Shown: piece by piece, positions 44,643 to 54,442 of the stretch | Position numbering within the stretch: the first letter of the stretch is position 1 | Layout: each line of letters opens with the position of its first letter | DNA from: Serpens gallinarum | Lineage (GTDB): Bacteria > Pseudomonadota > Gammaproteobacteria > Pseudomonadales > Pseudomonadaceae | Assembly (NCBI RefSeq): GCF_014836765.1 | Contig: NZ_JACSQG010000002.1 | Location: 372,001-436,000, forward strand | Direction of reading: 5' to 3' | DNA: 64,000 nt | Program-made: the position numbers and the translations under genes | Notes under the pieces: model-generated | Databases searched by the model: none | What the model was told of the DNA's origin: nothing | The model's input: only the letters and a program-made list of their open reading frames with translations

Positions 44643-45512
44643 ATGTCTGAAATTTCCGCAGAGCAGCTTCGCAATATCCTACAAGGCATCAGTGTGCCGC
44701 CGCAGCCGCAAATCATGGTGGACCTGCAGATGGAACAACTGCAGCCCTACCCGGACGTGAACAATATTTCCCGCCTGATCAGCCAGGATCCAGGGCTGTC
44801 CGGGGCCTTGCTGAAGCTGGTGAACTCGCCGTTCTACGGGCTGAGCAACCGGATTTCGTCCATTCAGCATGCGGTCAACCTGCTGGGCACCCATACGGTA
44901 ATCAACCTGATCAATGCCCAGGCGATCAAGGGCGAGTTGGGTGATGAGGACATCGCCGCGCTCAACCGCTTCTGGGACAGCGCCCAGGACATCGCACAGG
45001 CCTGTGTGATGCTGGCCAAGCGCATCGGTTTTCAGTCGGCCGATGAGGCCTATGCGCTCGGGCTGTTCCACAATTGCGGTATTCCGCTGATGCTCAAGCG
45101 GTTTCCCAGCTACCCGCAGGTCCAGGAAGAGGCCTATTCGCGCGCGAGCGCCGACTGCCGGGTGGTGGATACGGAAAACCGTCTTCTCAACACCAACCAT
45201 GCGGTGGTCGGTTACTACATTGCCCGCTCCTGGCGCTTGCCCGAGCGGGTCTGCGAGGCGATTGCCAACCATCACAATGCCTTGTCGATTTTCAGCGATG
45301 AGTCCAGCCGCAACACGCCGCTGAAGAACCTGCTGGCGATTCTGAAGATGGCCGAACATATCTGTGCTTGTTATCAGGTGCTCGGTCAGCAGGACCACGA
45401 TCATGAATGGGACAGCCTGAGTGCGCTGGTGCTCGACTATGTCGGCCTGACCGAGTACGAGTTCGACAACCTCAAGGAAATCGTGCTGGAGATGGGCGTC
45501 GGCCAGTACTGA
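44643..45512 (+). CDS. HDOD-domain signalling protein
   Basis: The 289-residue cytoplasmic protein consists of a single HDOD domain: QDPGLSGALLKLVNSPFYGLSNRISSIQHAVNLLG is the hallmark core, with a later NHAVVGYYIARSWRLPERVCEAIANHH stretch in which metal-type His/Asp positions are partly retained. HDOD proteins are usually catalytically inactive relatives of HD phosphohydrolases that act in signalling, for example in chemotaxis, competence or c-di-GMP networks. No partner domain is fused. Specific role unknown. Confidence 0.9.
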   Translation: MSEISAEQLRNILQGISVPPQPQIMVDLQMEQLQPYPDVNNISRLISQDPGLSGALLKLVNSPFYGLSNRISSIQHAVNLLGTHTVINLINAQAIKGELGDEDIAALNRFWDSAQDIAQACVMLAKRIGFQSADEAYALGLFHNCGIPLMLKRFPSYPQVQEEAYSRASADCRVVDTENRLLNTNHAVVGYYIARSWRLPERVCEAIANHHNALSIFSDESSRNTPLKNLLAILKMAEHICACYQVLGQQDHDHEWDSLSALVLDYVGLTEYEFDNLKEIVLEMGVGQY

Positions 45513-45596
45513 CCGATCCTGGAAAACGCCAGGTTCGCTCCGTAGCTGCAAACCCCACAGCGCCTGCTGAGCGAGCCGTGTACGCCGAGTTGTCTT

Positions 45597-46409
45597 ATGC
45601 CTGAATTACCCGAAGTCGAAACCACCCGTCGCGGCATCGAGCCGTTTCTCATCGGCCAGCGTGTGCGCCGCGTGGTGGTGCGCGAGCGCCGGCTGCGCTG
45701 GCCGATCCCCGAAGACCTGGATGTGTGCCTGTCAGGGCAGCGCATCGAACGCGTCGAGCGGCGCGCCAAATACCTGCTAATTGGCGCCGAATGCGGCACG
45801 TTGATTGCCCACCTGGGCATGTCCGGCAGCCTGCGCCTGGTGGAGGCCGATACGCCGGTGCTCAAACATGAGCATGTGGATATCGAACTGGAGTCCGGCC
45901 TGGCGCTGCGCTACACCGACCCGCGGCGCTTCGGTGCGCTGCTGTGGAGCGATGATCCACTCAATCATGCGTTGTTGTGCAAGCTGGGCCCTGAGCCGTT
46001 GAACGAGCTGTTCGATGGCCAGCGCCTGTTCGAGCTGTCACGTGGCAAGAGCATGGCGGTCAAGCCGTTCATCATGGATAACGCCGTGGTGGTCGGCGTC
46101 GGCAACATCTACGCCAGCGAAGCCCTGTTTGCCGCCGGCATCGACCCGCGCCGTGCAGCCGGCACGATTTCCAAGGCCCGCTACGTCAAGCTGGCTGAGG
46201 CGATCAAGCGCATCCTGGCCCAGGCTATCGAGTGTGGCGGCACCACGCTGCGGGATTTCGTCGGTGGGGATGGCAAACCGGGTTACTTCCAGCAGGAACT
46301 CTTCGTTTATGGGCGGGCCGGGCAGTTCTGCAAACTGTGCGGTGGCAGCTTGCGTGACGTGAAGCTGGGACAGCGTTCAAGCGTGTATTGCGGGCGTTGC
46401 CAGCGCTGA
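45597..46409 (+). CDS. mutM: Formamidopyrimidine-DNA glycosylase
   Basis: MutM (Fpg) removes 8-oxoguanine and formamidopyrimidines and cleaves the abasic site. The 270-residue protein begins [14 protein letters not shown] with catalytic Pro2 (Pro after Met removal) and Glu3, has Lys in RRAKYLL, and ends with the zinc finger [26 protein letters not shown] (four cysteines; split in reading as CKLC and CGRC). It is followed 41 bases later by the acyltransferase gene. Confidence 0.96.
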   Translation: MPELPEVETTRRGIEPFLIGQRVRRVVVRERRLRWPIPEDLDVCLSGQRIERVERRAKYLLIGAECGTLIAHLGMSGSLRLVEADTPVLKHEHVDIELESGLALRYTDPRRFGALLWSDDPLNHALLCKLGPEPLNELFDGQRLFELSRGKSMAVKPFIMDNAVVVGVGNIYASEALFAAGIDPRRAAGTISKARYVKLAEAIKRILAQAIECGGTTLRDFVGGDGKPGYFQQELFVYGRAGQFCKLCGGSLRDVKLGQRSSVYCGRCQR

Positions 46410-46450
46410 GGCAACATTCAAGGCCTAATTACAAAAATGCCGAGGATTCG

Positions 46451-47029
46451 ATGTCCGGTAACTATTTGCCGCGCAATCCGTTCGCCGAGGCGCTCGGGCG
46501 CAGCGTGCTGAGGCTGATGGGCTGGCGCATCGAGGGCCAACTGCCGGCACTCGACAAGTTCGTGATGATCGGCGCCCACCACACCAGCAACTGGGATTTC
46601 GTGGTGTTCATCGCCGCCAAGTTCGTGTTGCGCGTGAATGCCCGCTGGTTCGGCAAACACAGCCTCTTCCGCTGGCCGTTTGCCGGTCTGCTGAAGCGCT
46701 GGGGCGGCATCCCTATTAACCGTGGCCGCGCGGGTAATGTGGTCCAGCAGGCCGTGCAACGTTTTCGCGAGCACGCCCAGTTCATCTTGATCCTGTCGCC
46801 GGAAGGCACCCGCAAGCGGGTCGAGCGCTGGAAAATGGGCTTCTACCACATTGCTCGCAATGCCGGCGTACCCATCGTGCCGGGCGCGCTGGATTTCGCC
46901 AATAAACGCATCGTGATCGGCGCGCCGTTCTGGCCAAGCGGCAATGAGCAGGCCGATTTGCGCTCGCTGCTGGAGTTTTTCCGACCGTACGTGCCGAAAA
47001 AACCACACAACGCATTCCACGGCGGTTGA
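46451..47029 (+). CDS. 1-acyl-glycerol-3-phosphate-type acyltransferase (PlsC family)
   Basis: The 192-residue protein shows acyltransferase block I as HHTSNWD (HxxxxD), block II region GGIPINRG and block III EGTRKR, all in the standard PlsC order. It should acylate lysophosphatidate or another lysolipid at the inner membrane. CGAGGA lies just before the ATG at 46451; the frame upstream to 46388 overlaps mutM. Family includes non-essential paralogs of PlsC such as olsA or nlaB types, so the exact substrate is open. Confidence 0.87.
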   Translation: MSGNYLPRNPFAEALGRSVLRLMGWRIEGQLPALDKFVMIGAHHTSNWDFVVFIAAKFVLRVNARWFGKHSLFRWPFAGLLKRWGGIPINRGRAGNVVQQAVQRFREHAQFILILSPEGTRKRVERWKMGFYHIARNAGVPIVPGALDFANKRIVIGAPFWPSGNEQADLRSLLEFFRPYVPKKPHNAFHGG

Positions 47030-47103
47030 AGGCCGTCACGCTGGAGGGTGCCCCTGCGCTGCTATAGTCGCCCGGACACCCGCATAGCTGAAGGATCGCC
47101 TCC

Positions 47104-47433
47104 ATGAACCCGTTTCGCACCCTGGCCGCCATCGTGGCGCTGACGTTCGGTCTGCTAAGCCTGCCCGTTCATGCCCACTCCAACCCCAGTGGCGATCCGA
47201 TGTATACCGCCGATGCGCCGCCCGGCTACGCGATGATGGGAGATTTGCTGATTGCCCGTCCGTTGCTGATTGCGGCAACAGTGATCGGCACGGGCGTGTT
47301 TCTGGTCAGCCTGCCGTTCACGCTGCTGGGCGGCAACGTCGCCGAGGCGGGCCAGGCGCTGGTCGTCGAGCCAGGCAAGGCCGCCTTTGTACGTTGCCTG
47401 GGTTGTACCGAGAGCGGTTACAAGCGCGACTGA
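47104..47433 (+). CDS. Small exported/membrane protein, unknown function
   Basis: The 109-residue protein has a Sec signal ([24 protein letters not shown]) and one further hydrophobic stretch ([24 protein letters not shown]) that should anchor it to the inner membrane, ending in CLGCTESG with two cysteines. Homologues in pseudomonads are often labelled multidrug transporter, which this sequence does not support. AAGGATC precedes the ATG. Confidence 0.75.
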   Translation: MNPFRTLAAIVALTFGLLSLPVHAHSNPSGDPMYTADAPPGYAMMGDLLIARPLLIAATVIGTGVFLVSLPFTLLGGNVAEAGQALVVEPGKAAFVRCLGCTESGYKRD

Positions 47434-47571
47434 CCATCTTCTGCGCAACCTGCCGAGAAGATTGAACAACATTTGATCGGGAGCCCTGCTGACTTTCCGC
47501 TTCTGTACATTCCCGGCTAGCATCTGTGCCGGCGCGCTCAAGGGTGGGCGCGCACTGGCCTGGATTCAGCC

Positions 47572-49404
47572 GTGAAGCAGTATTCGAAACTCATCTTCCT
47601 GATGTTGGGCAGCCTGGCGCTGGCCTGGTCGTTCTGGTCAAGTGCTGGTTGGCTGCAGCTGTGCGCCGGGCTGGCGCTGTTCCTGTTCGGCATGCAGTGC
47701 CTGGAGGAAGGCTTGCGTGAGCTGGCCGGTGGCAAGCTGGAACACTTGCTCAAGCGCAGCACTTCTACGCCGTTCAAGGGCCTGTTGTTCGGCACCGGCG
47801 CGACCTTCGTGCTGCAGTCGAGCACCCTGGTGTCGCTGCTGACCATCGCCTTTCTGAGCACCGGGCTGATTCAATTGGCCGGCGGCATCGCCGTGCTGTT
47901 CGGCGCCAACCTGGGCGCCACCAGCGGTATCTGGCTACTGGCACTGGCCGGGCAGAACCTCAGTTTGTCTCCGTTGGCCTTGCCACTGCTGGTGTTCGGC
48001 GTACTGGCCAGCTTCAAGGGCGCGAGGAGCAAGGCTGCGGGACGCATCGTGCTGGGTATCGCCTTTATTTTCCTGGGCATCGACCAGCTCAAGGAGGGCT
48101 TCACCAGTTTCGGCGATGCTCTGGATATGACGGCGTATCGGGCCGAAGGATTAGGCGGCCAGCTGTTATTCGTCGGCATCGGCCTGGCGCTGACGGTGGT
48201 GCTGCAGTCCAGCCATGCGACCCTGATGCTGATCTTGGCGGCTCTGGCCGGTGGTCAGCTGGGGCTTGACCAGGGGTTGGCGCTGGCCATTGGCTCCAAC
48301 GTCGGCAGCAGCGTATCCACCGCCGTCGTCGGCTTTCTGGGTGGCAACCGCAGCGGCCAGCGTCTGGCCCTGGCCCATGTGTTGTTCAACAGTCTGACGG
48401 CAATTGTGACCATTGCACTGTTGGCCCCGTTGACCTGGCTGGTGCTCTGGCTCACCGGTTTGTCCGGTCTGGGCAGCAATAGCCTGCTCCAGCTGGCGCT
48501 GTTTCACAGCCTGTTCAACGCCATGGGCGTCATGTTGTTCTGGCCCTGGCAGACGCAGCTGGCCAGGCTGCTGCGCCGTGTCTTGCCGGAGCAGGCCGAG
48601 CCGCAGGTGCTAATTGCTGACGTTGAACCGCAAATGCCGACCCTGACCCGCGCCCGCTATCTGGTAGACAGCGCGCTGGATTCGGCCGACGCCGCCGCCA
48701 GCGCCGTGGCTCAGGAGTTGCAGCACCTTGAGCGGCTGAGCCTGGAAGTGATTTGCCATGCCCTGTATCTGCCCATTGACCAGCTGGATGGCCCGCAAGT
48801 CAACGAAGCGTTGCTGCAAGCGCGAGTCGAGCCGCACGGGCTGGACGCCGACACGCTCTATCAGCGACACATCAAGGGTGTCTATGGCGACTTGCTGAGC
48901 TTCATGGGGCGCCTGGAACTGAACCTGGACGAGGCTCGGCAACAGTTCTGGCTGGGCAGTCAGGTGGCTGCGCTGCAACTGGTGGACGCGGTCAAGGATG
49001 CCAAGCATCTGCAAAAGAACCTCAGTCGGCAGCTCGATGCACCCGACTCGGCGCTGCGCCGACGATATGTCGAACTGCGTCGCCATCTGCTGCTGTGCCT
49101 GCGTGAAGTGCGCGAGCTGAACCGCTCCAAGCTGCCCGATGCGCTGTGGGGCGAGCGCCTGCAATTGCTTGACGATCAGGCCGCGCGCTTTGATGCGGGC
49201 TTTCGTCAGCGGCTGTTCGCCAGTGTGCGCACGGGAGAGCTGGATGGCTTGCAGACCAGTTCGCTGATGAACGATCTGGGCTATTGCAGCCGGATTATCC
49301 AGAGCCTGCGCAATGTGCTGCTGCTCAGCGAGGGGCATGAGCTGTCGCGCCAGCTTCGCGAGGTGCTGCCTCAGGAAGAGGCGCCGCTGATTCAGTTGCG
49401 CTGA
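47572..49404 (+). CDS. Na+/phosphate cotransporter family protein with PhoU-like tail
   Basis: The 610-residue protein contains the two inverted-repeat QSS motifs of the NptA/PNaS family: TFVLQSSTLVSLLT near residue 85 and VLQSSHATLMLIL near residue 212, within about 8 to 10 membrane segments. The C-terminal ~250 residues are soluble and helical, resembling the PhoU-like domain of YjbB-type proteins. It may export or import phosphate. The assigned start is GTG 47572; an ATG at 47602 is possible. No PHO box was convincing upstream. Confidence 0.82.
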   Translation: MKQYSKLIFLMLGSLALAWSFWSSAGWLQLCAGLALFLFGMQCLEEGLRELAGGKLEHLLKRSTSTPFKGLLFGTGATFVLQSSTLVSLLTIAFLSTGLIQLAGGIAVLFGANLGATSGIWLLALAGQNLSLSPLALPLLVFGVLASFKGARSKAAGRIVLGIAFIFLGIDQLKEGFTSFGDALDMTAYRAEGLGGQLLFVGIGLALTVVLQSSHATLMLILAALAGGQLGLDQGLALAIGSNVGSSVSTAVVGFLGGNRSGQRLALAHVLFNSLTAIVTIALLAPLTWLVLWLTGLSGLGSNSLLQLALFHSLFNAMGVMLFWPWQTQLARLLRRVLPEQAEPQVLIADVEPQMPTLTRARYLVDSALDSADAAASAVAQELQHLERLSLEVICHALYLPIDQLDGPQVNEALLQARVEPHGLDADTLYQRHIKGVYGDLLSFMGRLELNLDEARQQFWLGSQVAALQLVDAVKDAKHLQKNLSRQLDAPDSALRRRYVELRRHLLLCLREVRELNRSKLPDALWGERLQLLDDQAARFDAGFRQRLFASVRTGELDGLQTSSLMNDLGYCSRIIQSLRNVLLLSEGHELSRQLREVLPQEEAPLIQLR

Positions 49405-49441
49405 TAAGCGGCACTGGGCCAGGTGGGCGGCGAGTTATTGC

Positions 49442-51160
49442 CTAGTTGCCCACCAGCGCCGTACCGATGCCGCGCGGATCGCTGGCCGCCTCGACCGTAC
49501 CGTTGCGCTTGTCCCAGTGGATCACCTGTAGATTCCCGTAAGCGCGCTTCATGGGCGTGAGACGGTGGCCGAGCGCCTTAAGGTCGTCCAGTTGCTGCCC
49601 ACTGAAGGCGTCTTCCTCGTATTCGACGACATCCGGCAAATACTGGTGATGGAAGCGCGGCACGGCCGGCCAGGCGTGGGTTGGCTGGTCGTCCAGGTAA
49701 GCAAGAATGCCGAGCAAAACCATGCTGGGAATCCTACTGCCGCCTGGCGTGCCGAAGCTGGCAAAGACCTCGGGGCCATCGACGAAAGTTGGGCTCATGC
49801 TCGACAGCGGGCGTTTGCCGGCGGCGATGGCGTTGGCCGGACTGGCGCTCAGGCCGTAGGCATTGCTGCCGTGCAGGTCGGCGGCGAAGTCGTCCATTTC
49901 GTCATTGAGCAGTACGCCGGTGCCCGGCACGGTGAAGGCCGCGCCAAACATCATGTTCAACGACAAGGTGGCGGCCACCGCGTTGCCTTCGGCGTCCATG
50001 ACGGTGAAATGGGTGGTGTGATCGCCTTCGCGCCAGGCGGAGGTGGGCGGTAAATCGCTGCTGGGTGTGGCCCGATCGGCCTTAACGCTTGCCGCAAGCT
50101 GGTCAAGGTAGGGTGGCGCCAACAATTGCGCCAACGGTGCAGCGACGAAATCCGGATCGCCGAGCAGGCCGCGATCGCGGTAGGCGCGGCGCAGGGCTTC
50201 GATGACCAGGTGGCTGCGTTGCTGGTGATCGGCCTGGCGCCAGTCGAGGCGTTCCAAGATACCCAGGCTCTGTGCAATCGCCAGACCGCCAGCCGAGGGC
50301 GGCGGTGCGCTGATCAATTGCTGACCGTTGTGCAGGGTAAAGCGCAGAGGTTCGCGCTCCACGGTGCGGTACGCCGCCAGATCCGCCAGGCTCCAGATCC
50401 CTCCGGCGTCCCGTACGCCGTCGACCAGGCGCCGGGCCAAGGGGCCGGCATAAAAACCGGCACGCCCTTCGCGGGCCAGGCGCTCGAGGGTGTCGGCCAG
50501 CTCCGGCTGGCGCAGCACGTGGCCGAGCGATGGAAGATCGCCGTCATGCAGGAACAGCCGGGCGCTTTCCGCGTCATCACGCAGCGCGGCCAGGCGCCAG
50601 CCGGCGCGTTCGCGATAGACGGCATCGACGGCAAAGCCCTGGCGTGCCAGCGCAATGGCCGGAGCCAAGCTCTGGGCCAGTGGCAGGCGCCCGCGATCTT
50701 TACTCAATTCCACCAGCGCGGCGGGCAGCCCAGGAATCGCGGCGGCCAACGGGCCATTCAGCGACAGGTGGCGCTGCACCTCACCGTCATGTAGGTACAT
50801 GTCCGCTGTGGCGGCCAGTGGTGCACGTTCGCGGGCATCGAGAAAGCGGTGGCGCACCGGGTTGGCGGCTTCGCGCAGCAGGAAGAACCCACCGCCGCCC
50901 AGGCCCGAACCGTACGGCTCGACGACTGCCAGCGCCGCGCTAACCGCTACGGCGGCGTCAAAGGCATTGCCGCCGTCGGCGAGAATCTGTCGACCGACCG
51001 CACTGGCTTGCGGATGGGCAGTGGCGACGGCGAAGTGTCTCGGGGATTGAGCCCAGCCGAGGCTGGCCCAGAACAGCAGGCCGACAAGGGTGGCGGCCTG
51101 GCGCAGCGCCTGCAGGCGGCGGCGCGTGGGCCGGAGCGATGCGGGCACGAGGTCGGGCAT
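49442..51160 (-). CDS. ggt: Gamma-glutamyltranspeptidase
   Basis: GGT is a periplasmic autoprocessed enzyme that hydrolyses or transfers the gamma-glutamyl group of glutathione. The 572-residue precursor has a signal peptide (hydrophobic stretch near residues 20-37), and the self-cleavage nucleophile is the first threonine of TTHFTVMD in EGDHTTHF (about residue 390), giving a large and a small subunit. Substrate-site motifs SGLGGGGFFLL and PLSSMSPTFV are intact. It begins 3 bases beyond the stop of the ferredoxin gene on the same strand, so they may be co-transcribed. Confidence 0.93.
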   Translation of the reverse strand: MPDLVPASLRPTRRRLQALRQAATLVGLLFWASLGWAQSPRHFAVATAHPQASAVGRQILADGGNAFDAAVAVSAALAVVEPYGSGLGGGGFFLLREAANPVRHRFLDARERAPLAATADMYLHDGEVQRHLSLNGPLAAAIPGLPAALVELSKDRGRLPLAQSLAPAIALARQGFAVDAVYRERAGWRLAALRDDAESARLFLHDGDLPSLGHVLRQPELADTLERLAREGRAGFYAGPLARRLVDGVRDAGGIWSLADLAAYRTVEREPLRFTLHNGQQLISAPPPSAGGLAIAQSLGILERLDWRQADHQQRSHLVIEALRRAYRDRGLLGDPDFVAAPLAQLLAPPYLDQLAASVKADRATPSSDLPPTSAWREGDHTTHFTVMDAEGNAVAATLSLNMMFGAAFTVPGTGVLLNDEMDDFAADLHGSNAYGLSASPANAIAAGKRPLSSMSPTFVDGPEVFASFGTPGGSRIPSMVLLGILAYLDDQPTHAWPAVPRFHHQYLPDVVEYEEDAFSGQQLDDLKALGHRLTPMKRAYGNLQVIHWDKRNGTVEAASDPRGIGTALVGN

Positions 51161-51162
51161 GC

Positions 51163-51456
<294 letters not shown>

Positions 51457-51534
51457 TTACAGGATGCAGATTGTGCCGCATTGGCGCCGGGCGTGCATGT
51501 CCGGGCGCCATGCGGCGCGCTTTGGCGAGAGTTT

Positions 51535-51675
51535 GCAGGCCGTTGAAAAACTACCTGCGTTGGCAATACGTCGTTAAAAACAGCCTCAGAATGCTCATTT
51601 AGAACCACTAAACTGCGCTTCTTCGGCTGTTTTTGCCTCGTCTTGCCTGCCTCGCCTACGTTTTTCAACGGCCTG

Positions 51676-51676
<1 letters not shown>
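51535..51676. mobile_element. 142-bp palindromic MITE-like element next to coaD
   Basis: The element begins and ends with 17-base perfect inverted repeats, GCAGGCCGTTGAAAAAC (51535-51551) and GTTTTTCAACGGCCTGC (51660-51676). An inner inverted pair (AAAAACAGCC near 51576 and GGCTGTTTTT near 51622) makes the whole sequence an imperfect long palindrome. It has no coding capacity of its own. Its right end overlaps the last base of the coaD stop codon. The size and structure fit a miniature inverted-repeat element or RAYT/IS-related repeat family, which from memory is seen in other Pseudomonas genomes. It could also act as coaD's terminator. Confidence 0.7.
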
Positions 51677-52239
<563 letters not shown>

Positions 52240-53832
52240 CTAAGCCTTGAGCCGCTCTGCCAGCAGCGTAGCGAGTTTGGCGCTGAGTCCATAGACCGAC
52301 AACTGCGGGTTGGCGCCAATGCTGGTGGGGAACAACGAGCCGTCATGGATCGACAGGTTGCCCAGCTGATGATGCCGACCGAGGCTGTCGGTAACCGCCT
52401 GGCGTGGATCTTCGCCCATGGCGCAGCCGCCCATCACATGGGCACAGCCCAGGCGGGTGCGGTAGCGCTCCAGGCGCAGGTTGTCGATCAGCTCGCGGGC
52501 CTGTTTGGCGGTCTTCACGTAGCCCGCGTCGGCATGCAGCGGCAGCACGGCTTGGGCGCCGGCGGCGAACTGAATCTCGGCCATGCTGTGGAAGGCGCGC
52601 CGCAGGCCGTCCCAGGTGTAGTCGGTGATCCGGTAATCGAGTACCGGGCTGTCATCACTGCGCAGGACCACGGTGCCTTCAGCACTGTCTGGGTGGAAGC
52701 CGTCGCGCAGCAGGGCGAGCATCACGTTGGTGTGCGGCAACTGCTCCATGCGCAGGGCGTTGTCGATGCCAAAACGGCCCAGCAATGTGCTGGCCAGCGC
52801 AGGGTGCAGTGGCGGTACTTCCAGCTTGTAAGACATCCGCCCACCGACGCCGTCGTCCCATTGGAATTGGTCGGAATACACCGACTGCGGGGCGCCGTAG
52901 AAAGGGTTGATGACCTGCTCGAACTGCGCGGCGGAGAAATTCACCAGGTGCAGGAAGGTGCGCTTGCCGGTGCGGCCATGGGGGTTGGGAGCTTCGGAGC
53001 GCAGCAACAGGCCGGGGGTATTAATGCCGCCGCCAGCGAGCACATAGTGCTTGGCCTTGACCAAGATCTTGCGGCCAGTGGGCGCCACGCAACGTTCATC
53101 CATGCCCAAGCATTCAATGCCGGTGACCTGATCGTCCTCAAGCAGCAGGCGCTGGGCGCGAGCCAGGTAGAGCAATTCGCCGCCGTGATCGAGGGTCGCC
53201 GGGATGGTGGTCACCAGCATCGACTGCTTGGCGTTGGTGGGGCAGCCCATGCCGCAGTAGCCGAGGTTCCAGCAACCTTTGACGTTGCGCGGAATCACCT
53301 GCCAGTCGTAGCCGAGCGCGTCGCAGCCGGTGCGCAACACGTCATTGTTGGCATTGGGCGGCAGGTGCCACAGTGCGACGCCAAGGCGCTGCTCCATCTG
53401 CGCAAACCAGGGCGCCATCTCTTGGCTGGAATGGCCTATGACGCCGTGTTCGCGGGCCCAATGCTGCAGAGTGGCATCCGGCGTGCGGAAGCTCGAGGTC
53501 CAGTTGATGACCGTGGTGCCCCCCACGGTGCGACCCTGCAGAATGGTGACCGCGCCGTCCTTGCTCATGCGCCCGATGCCTTCCTGGTACAGGCTCGGGT
53601 AGGCATCGGCTTCCTGCATCGTGAAGTCGCTGCTGGTTTTCAGAGGGCCCTCTTCAATGAGCAGCACCTTAAGGCCGGCAGCGCTGAGAATTTCCGCAGT
53701 GGTGCCGCCGCCAGCGCCGCTGCCCACAATGGCGACATCGGCTTCCAGGGTCAGGTCGTGCTCAAGGCGCGAACCGTCGTAGGTTTTCCAGCCGCGGGCC
53801 AGGCCTTCGGCAAACAGATCGGGTACAGGCAT
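52240..53832 (-). CDS. GMC-family FAD oxidoreductase (alcohol/choline-dehydrogenase-like)
   Basis: The 530-residue protein has the FAD site DVAIVGSGAGGGTTAEIL (about residues 32-49), a second GMC motif GRTVGGTTVINW, and a C-terminal stretch CAHVMGGCAMGEDP then SIHDGSLFPTSIGANPQL with the catalytic His region. A cysteine-rich patch (CWNLGYCGMGCP) is typical of the long-chain alcohol oxidase branch. It probably oxidises an alcohol at the inner membrane. It is the third gene of a minus-strand operon after a calB-type aldehyde dehydrogenase and a Tat-exported small protein, so alcohol and aldehyde oxidation are likely linked. Substrate unknown. Confidence 0.88.
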   Translation of the reverse strand: MPVPDLFAEGLARGWKTYDGSRLEHDLTLEADVAIVGSGAGGGTTAEILSAAGLKVLLIEEGPLKTSSDFTMQEADAYPSLYQEGIGRMSKDGAVTILQGRTVGGTTVINWTSSFRTPDATLQHWAREHGVIGHSSQEMAPWFAQMEQRLGVALWHLPPNANNDVLRTGCDALGYDWQVIPRNVKGCWNLGYCGMGCPTNAKQSMLVTTIPATLDHGGELLYLARAQRLLLEDDQVTGIECLGMDERCVAPTGRKILVKAKHYVLAGGGINTPGLLLRSEAPNPHGRTGKRTFLHLVNFSAAQFEQVINPFYGAPQSVYSDQFQWDDGVGGRMSYKLEVPPLHPALASTLLGRFGIDNALRMEQLPHTNVMLALLRDGFHPDSAEGTVVLRSDDSPVLDYRITDYTWDGLRRAFHSMAEIQFAAGAQAVLPLHADAGYVKTAKQARELIDNLRLERYRTRLGCAHVMGGCAMGEDPRQAVTDSLGRHHQLGNLSIHDGSLFPTSIGANPQLSVYGLSAKLATLLAERLKA

Positions 53833-53892
53833 GTGAAGTCTCTTGTTCTTATAGGGAGGCCGCCAGCGGGGCTGCATCCGCTGTATCGCTAT

Positions 53893-54423
53893 TCACACGG
53901 TCGGCGGGCCAGGGTAGCCACAGCGCGCCCAGGCCTCCGGGCGGGCGTACCAGGCCATCATCACCAGTTGCACCAGCGAGCTATGACCCATGCGCAGCAG
54001 GTCCAGGTAGCTGTCTTCCCAGCGTGCCAGGAAGGCGCGGATGTCAGCGGCACTGGCGTTATCCCAGCTGCCCCAGATGCCGGTCAGCGGGCCGCGGGTA
54101 AGCGGCAGGGCGAGCACGTCGAACAATTGCACGGTGAGCTTGAGCATTTCCGGCGAGAAATGCGCCAGGTTGCGGTCAAGGTTTTGCACCGTGGCGGCGA
54201 CAGCCTCGGGCATCCGCGCCGAGTCGACGGCACCGTGCAACATCACCGGCAGCAGCGCGCGCAGAAACGGCAGGTCGGATTGGCGCAGCACCAGGTAGCC
54301 ACTGGCCGGTGTGCTGGCCGAGCAGCCACTGAGGCTCGCCGACAGCCCGGCAGTGGCCAGGAAAGCCGTGCCGAACAGGCCGGTCTTGAGCACGCTGCGG
54401 CGGCTGATGACAATGTCTGTCAT
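53893..54423 (-). CDS. Tat-exported small subunit associated with the GMC oxidoreductase
   Basis: The 176-residue protein starts with a twin-arginine signal, ISRRSVLKTGLFGTAFLATAG, and is small, helical and without catalytic motifs. It resembles in size and context the small Tat subunits (gluconate 2-dehydrogenase subunit 3 type) that accompany membrane GMC dehydrogenases. ATG 54423 has AGGTGA about 9 bases upstream, preferred to the GTG at 54435. It starts 19 bases after the aldehyde dehydrogenase stop. The Tat signal on a partner raises the idea that the FAD protein is co-exported. Confidence 0.72.
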   Translation of the reverse strand: MTDIVISRRSVLKTGLFGTAFLATAGLSASLSGCSASTPASGYLVLRQSDLPFLRALLPVMLHGAVDSARMPEAVAATVQNLDRNLAHFSPEMLKLTVQLFDVLALPLTRGPLTGIWGSWDNASAADIRAFLARWEDSYLDLLRMGHSSLVQLVMMAWYARPEAWARCGYPGPPTV

Positions 54424-54442
54424 GGTTGTTGTCACCTGGCAA

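Noticed and set aside
47434-47571. PHO box before the Na/Pi cotransporter-like gene
   Set aside because: Two CTGT-type words occur 21 bases apart, but the 7-base repeats and 11-base period of PhoB sites are not met.
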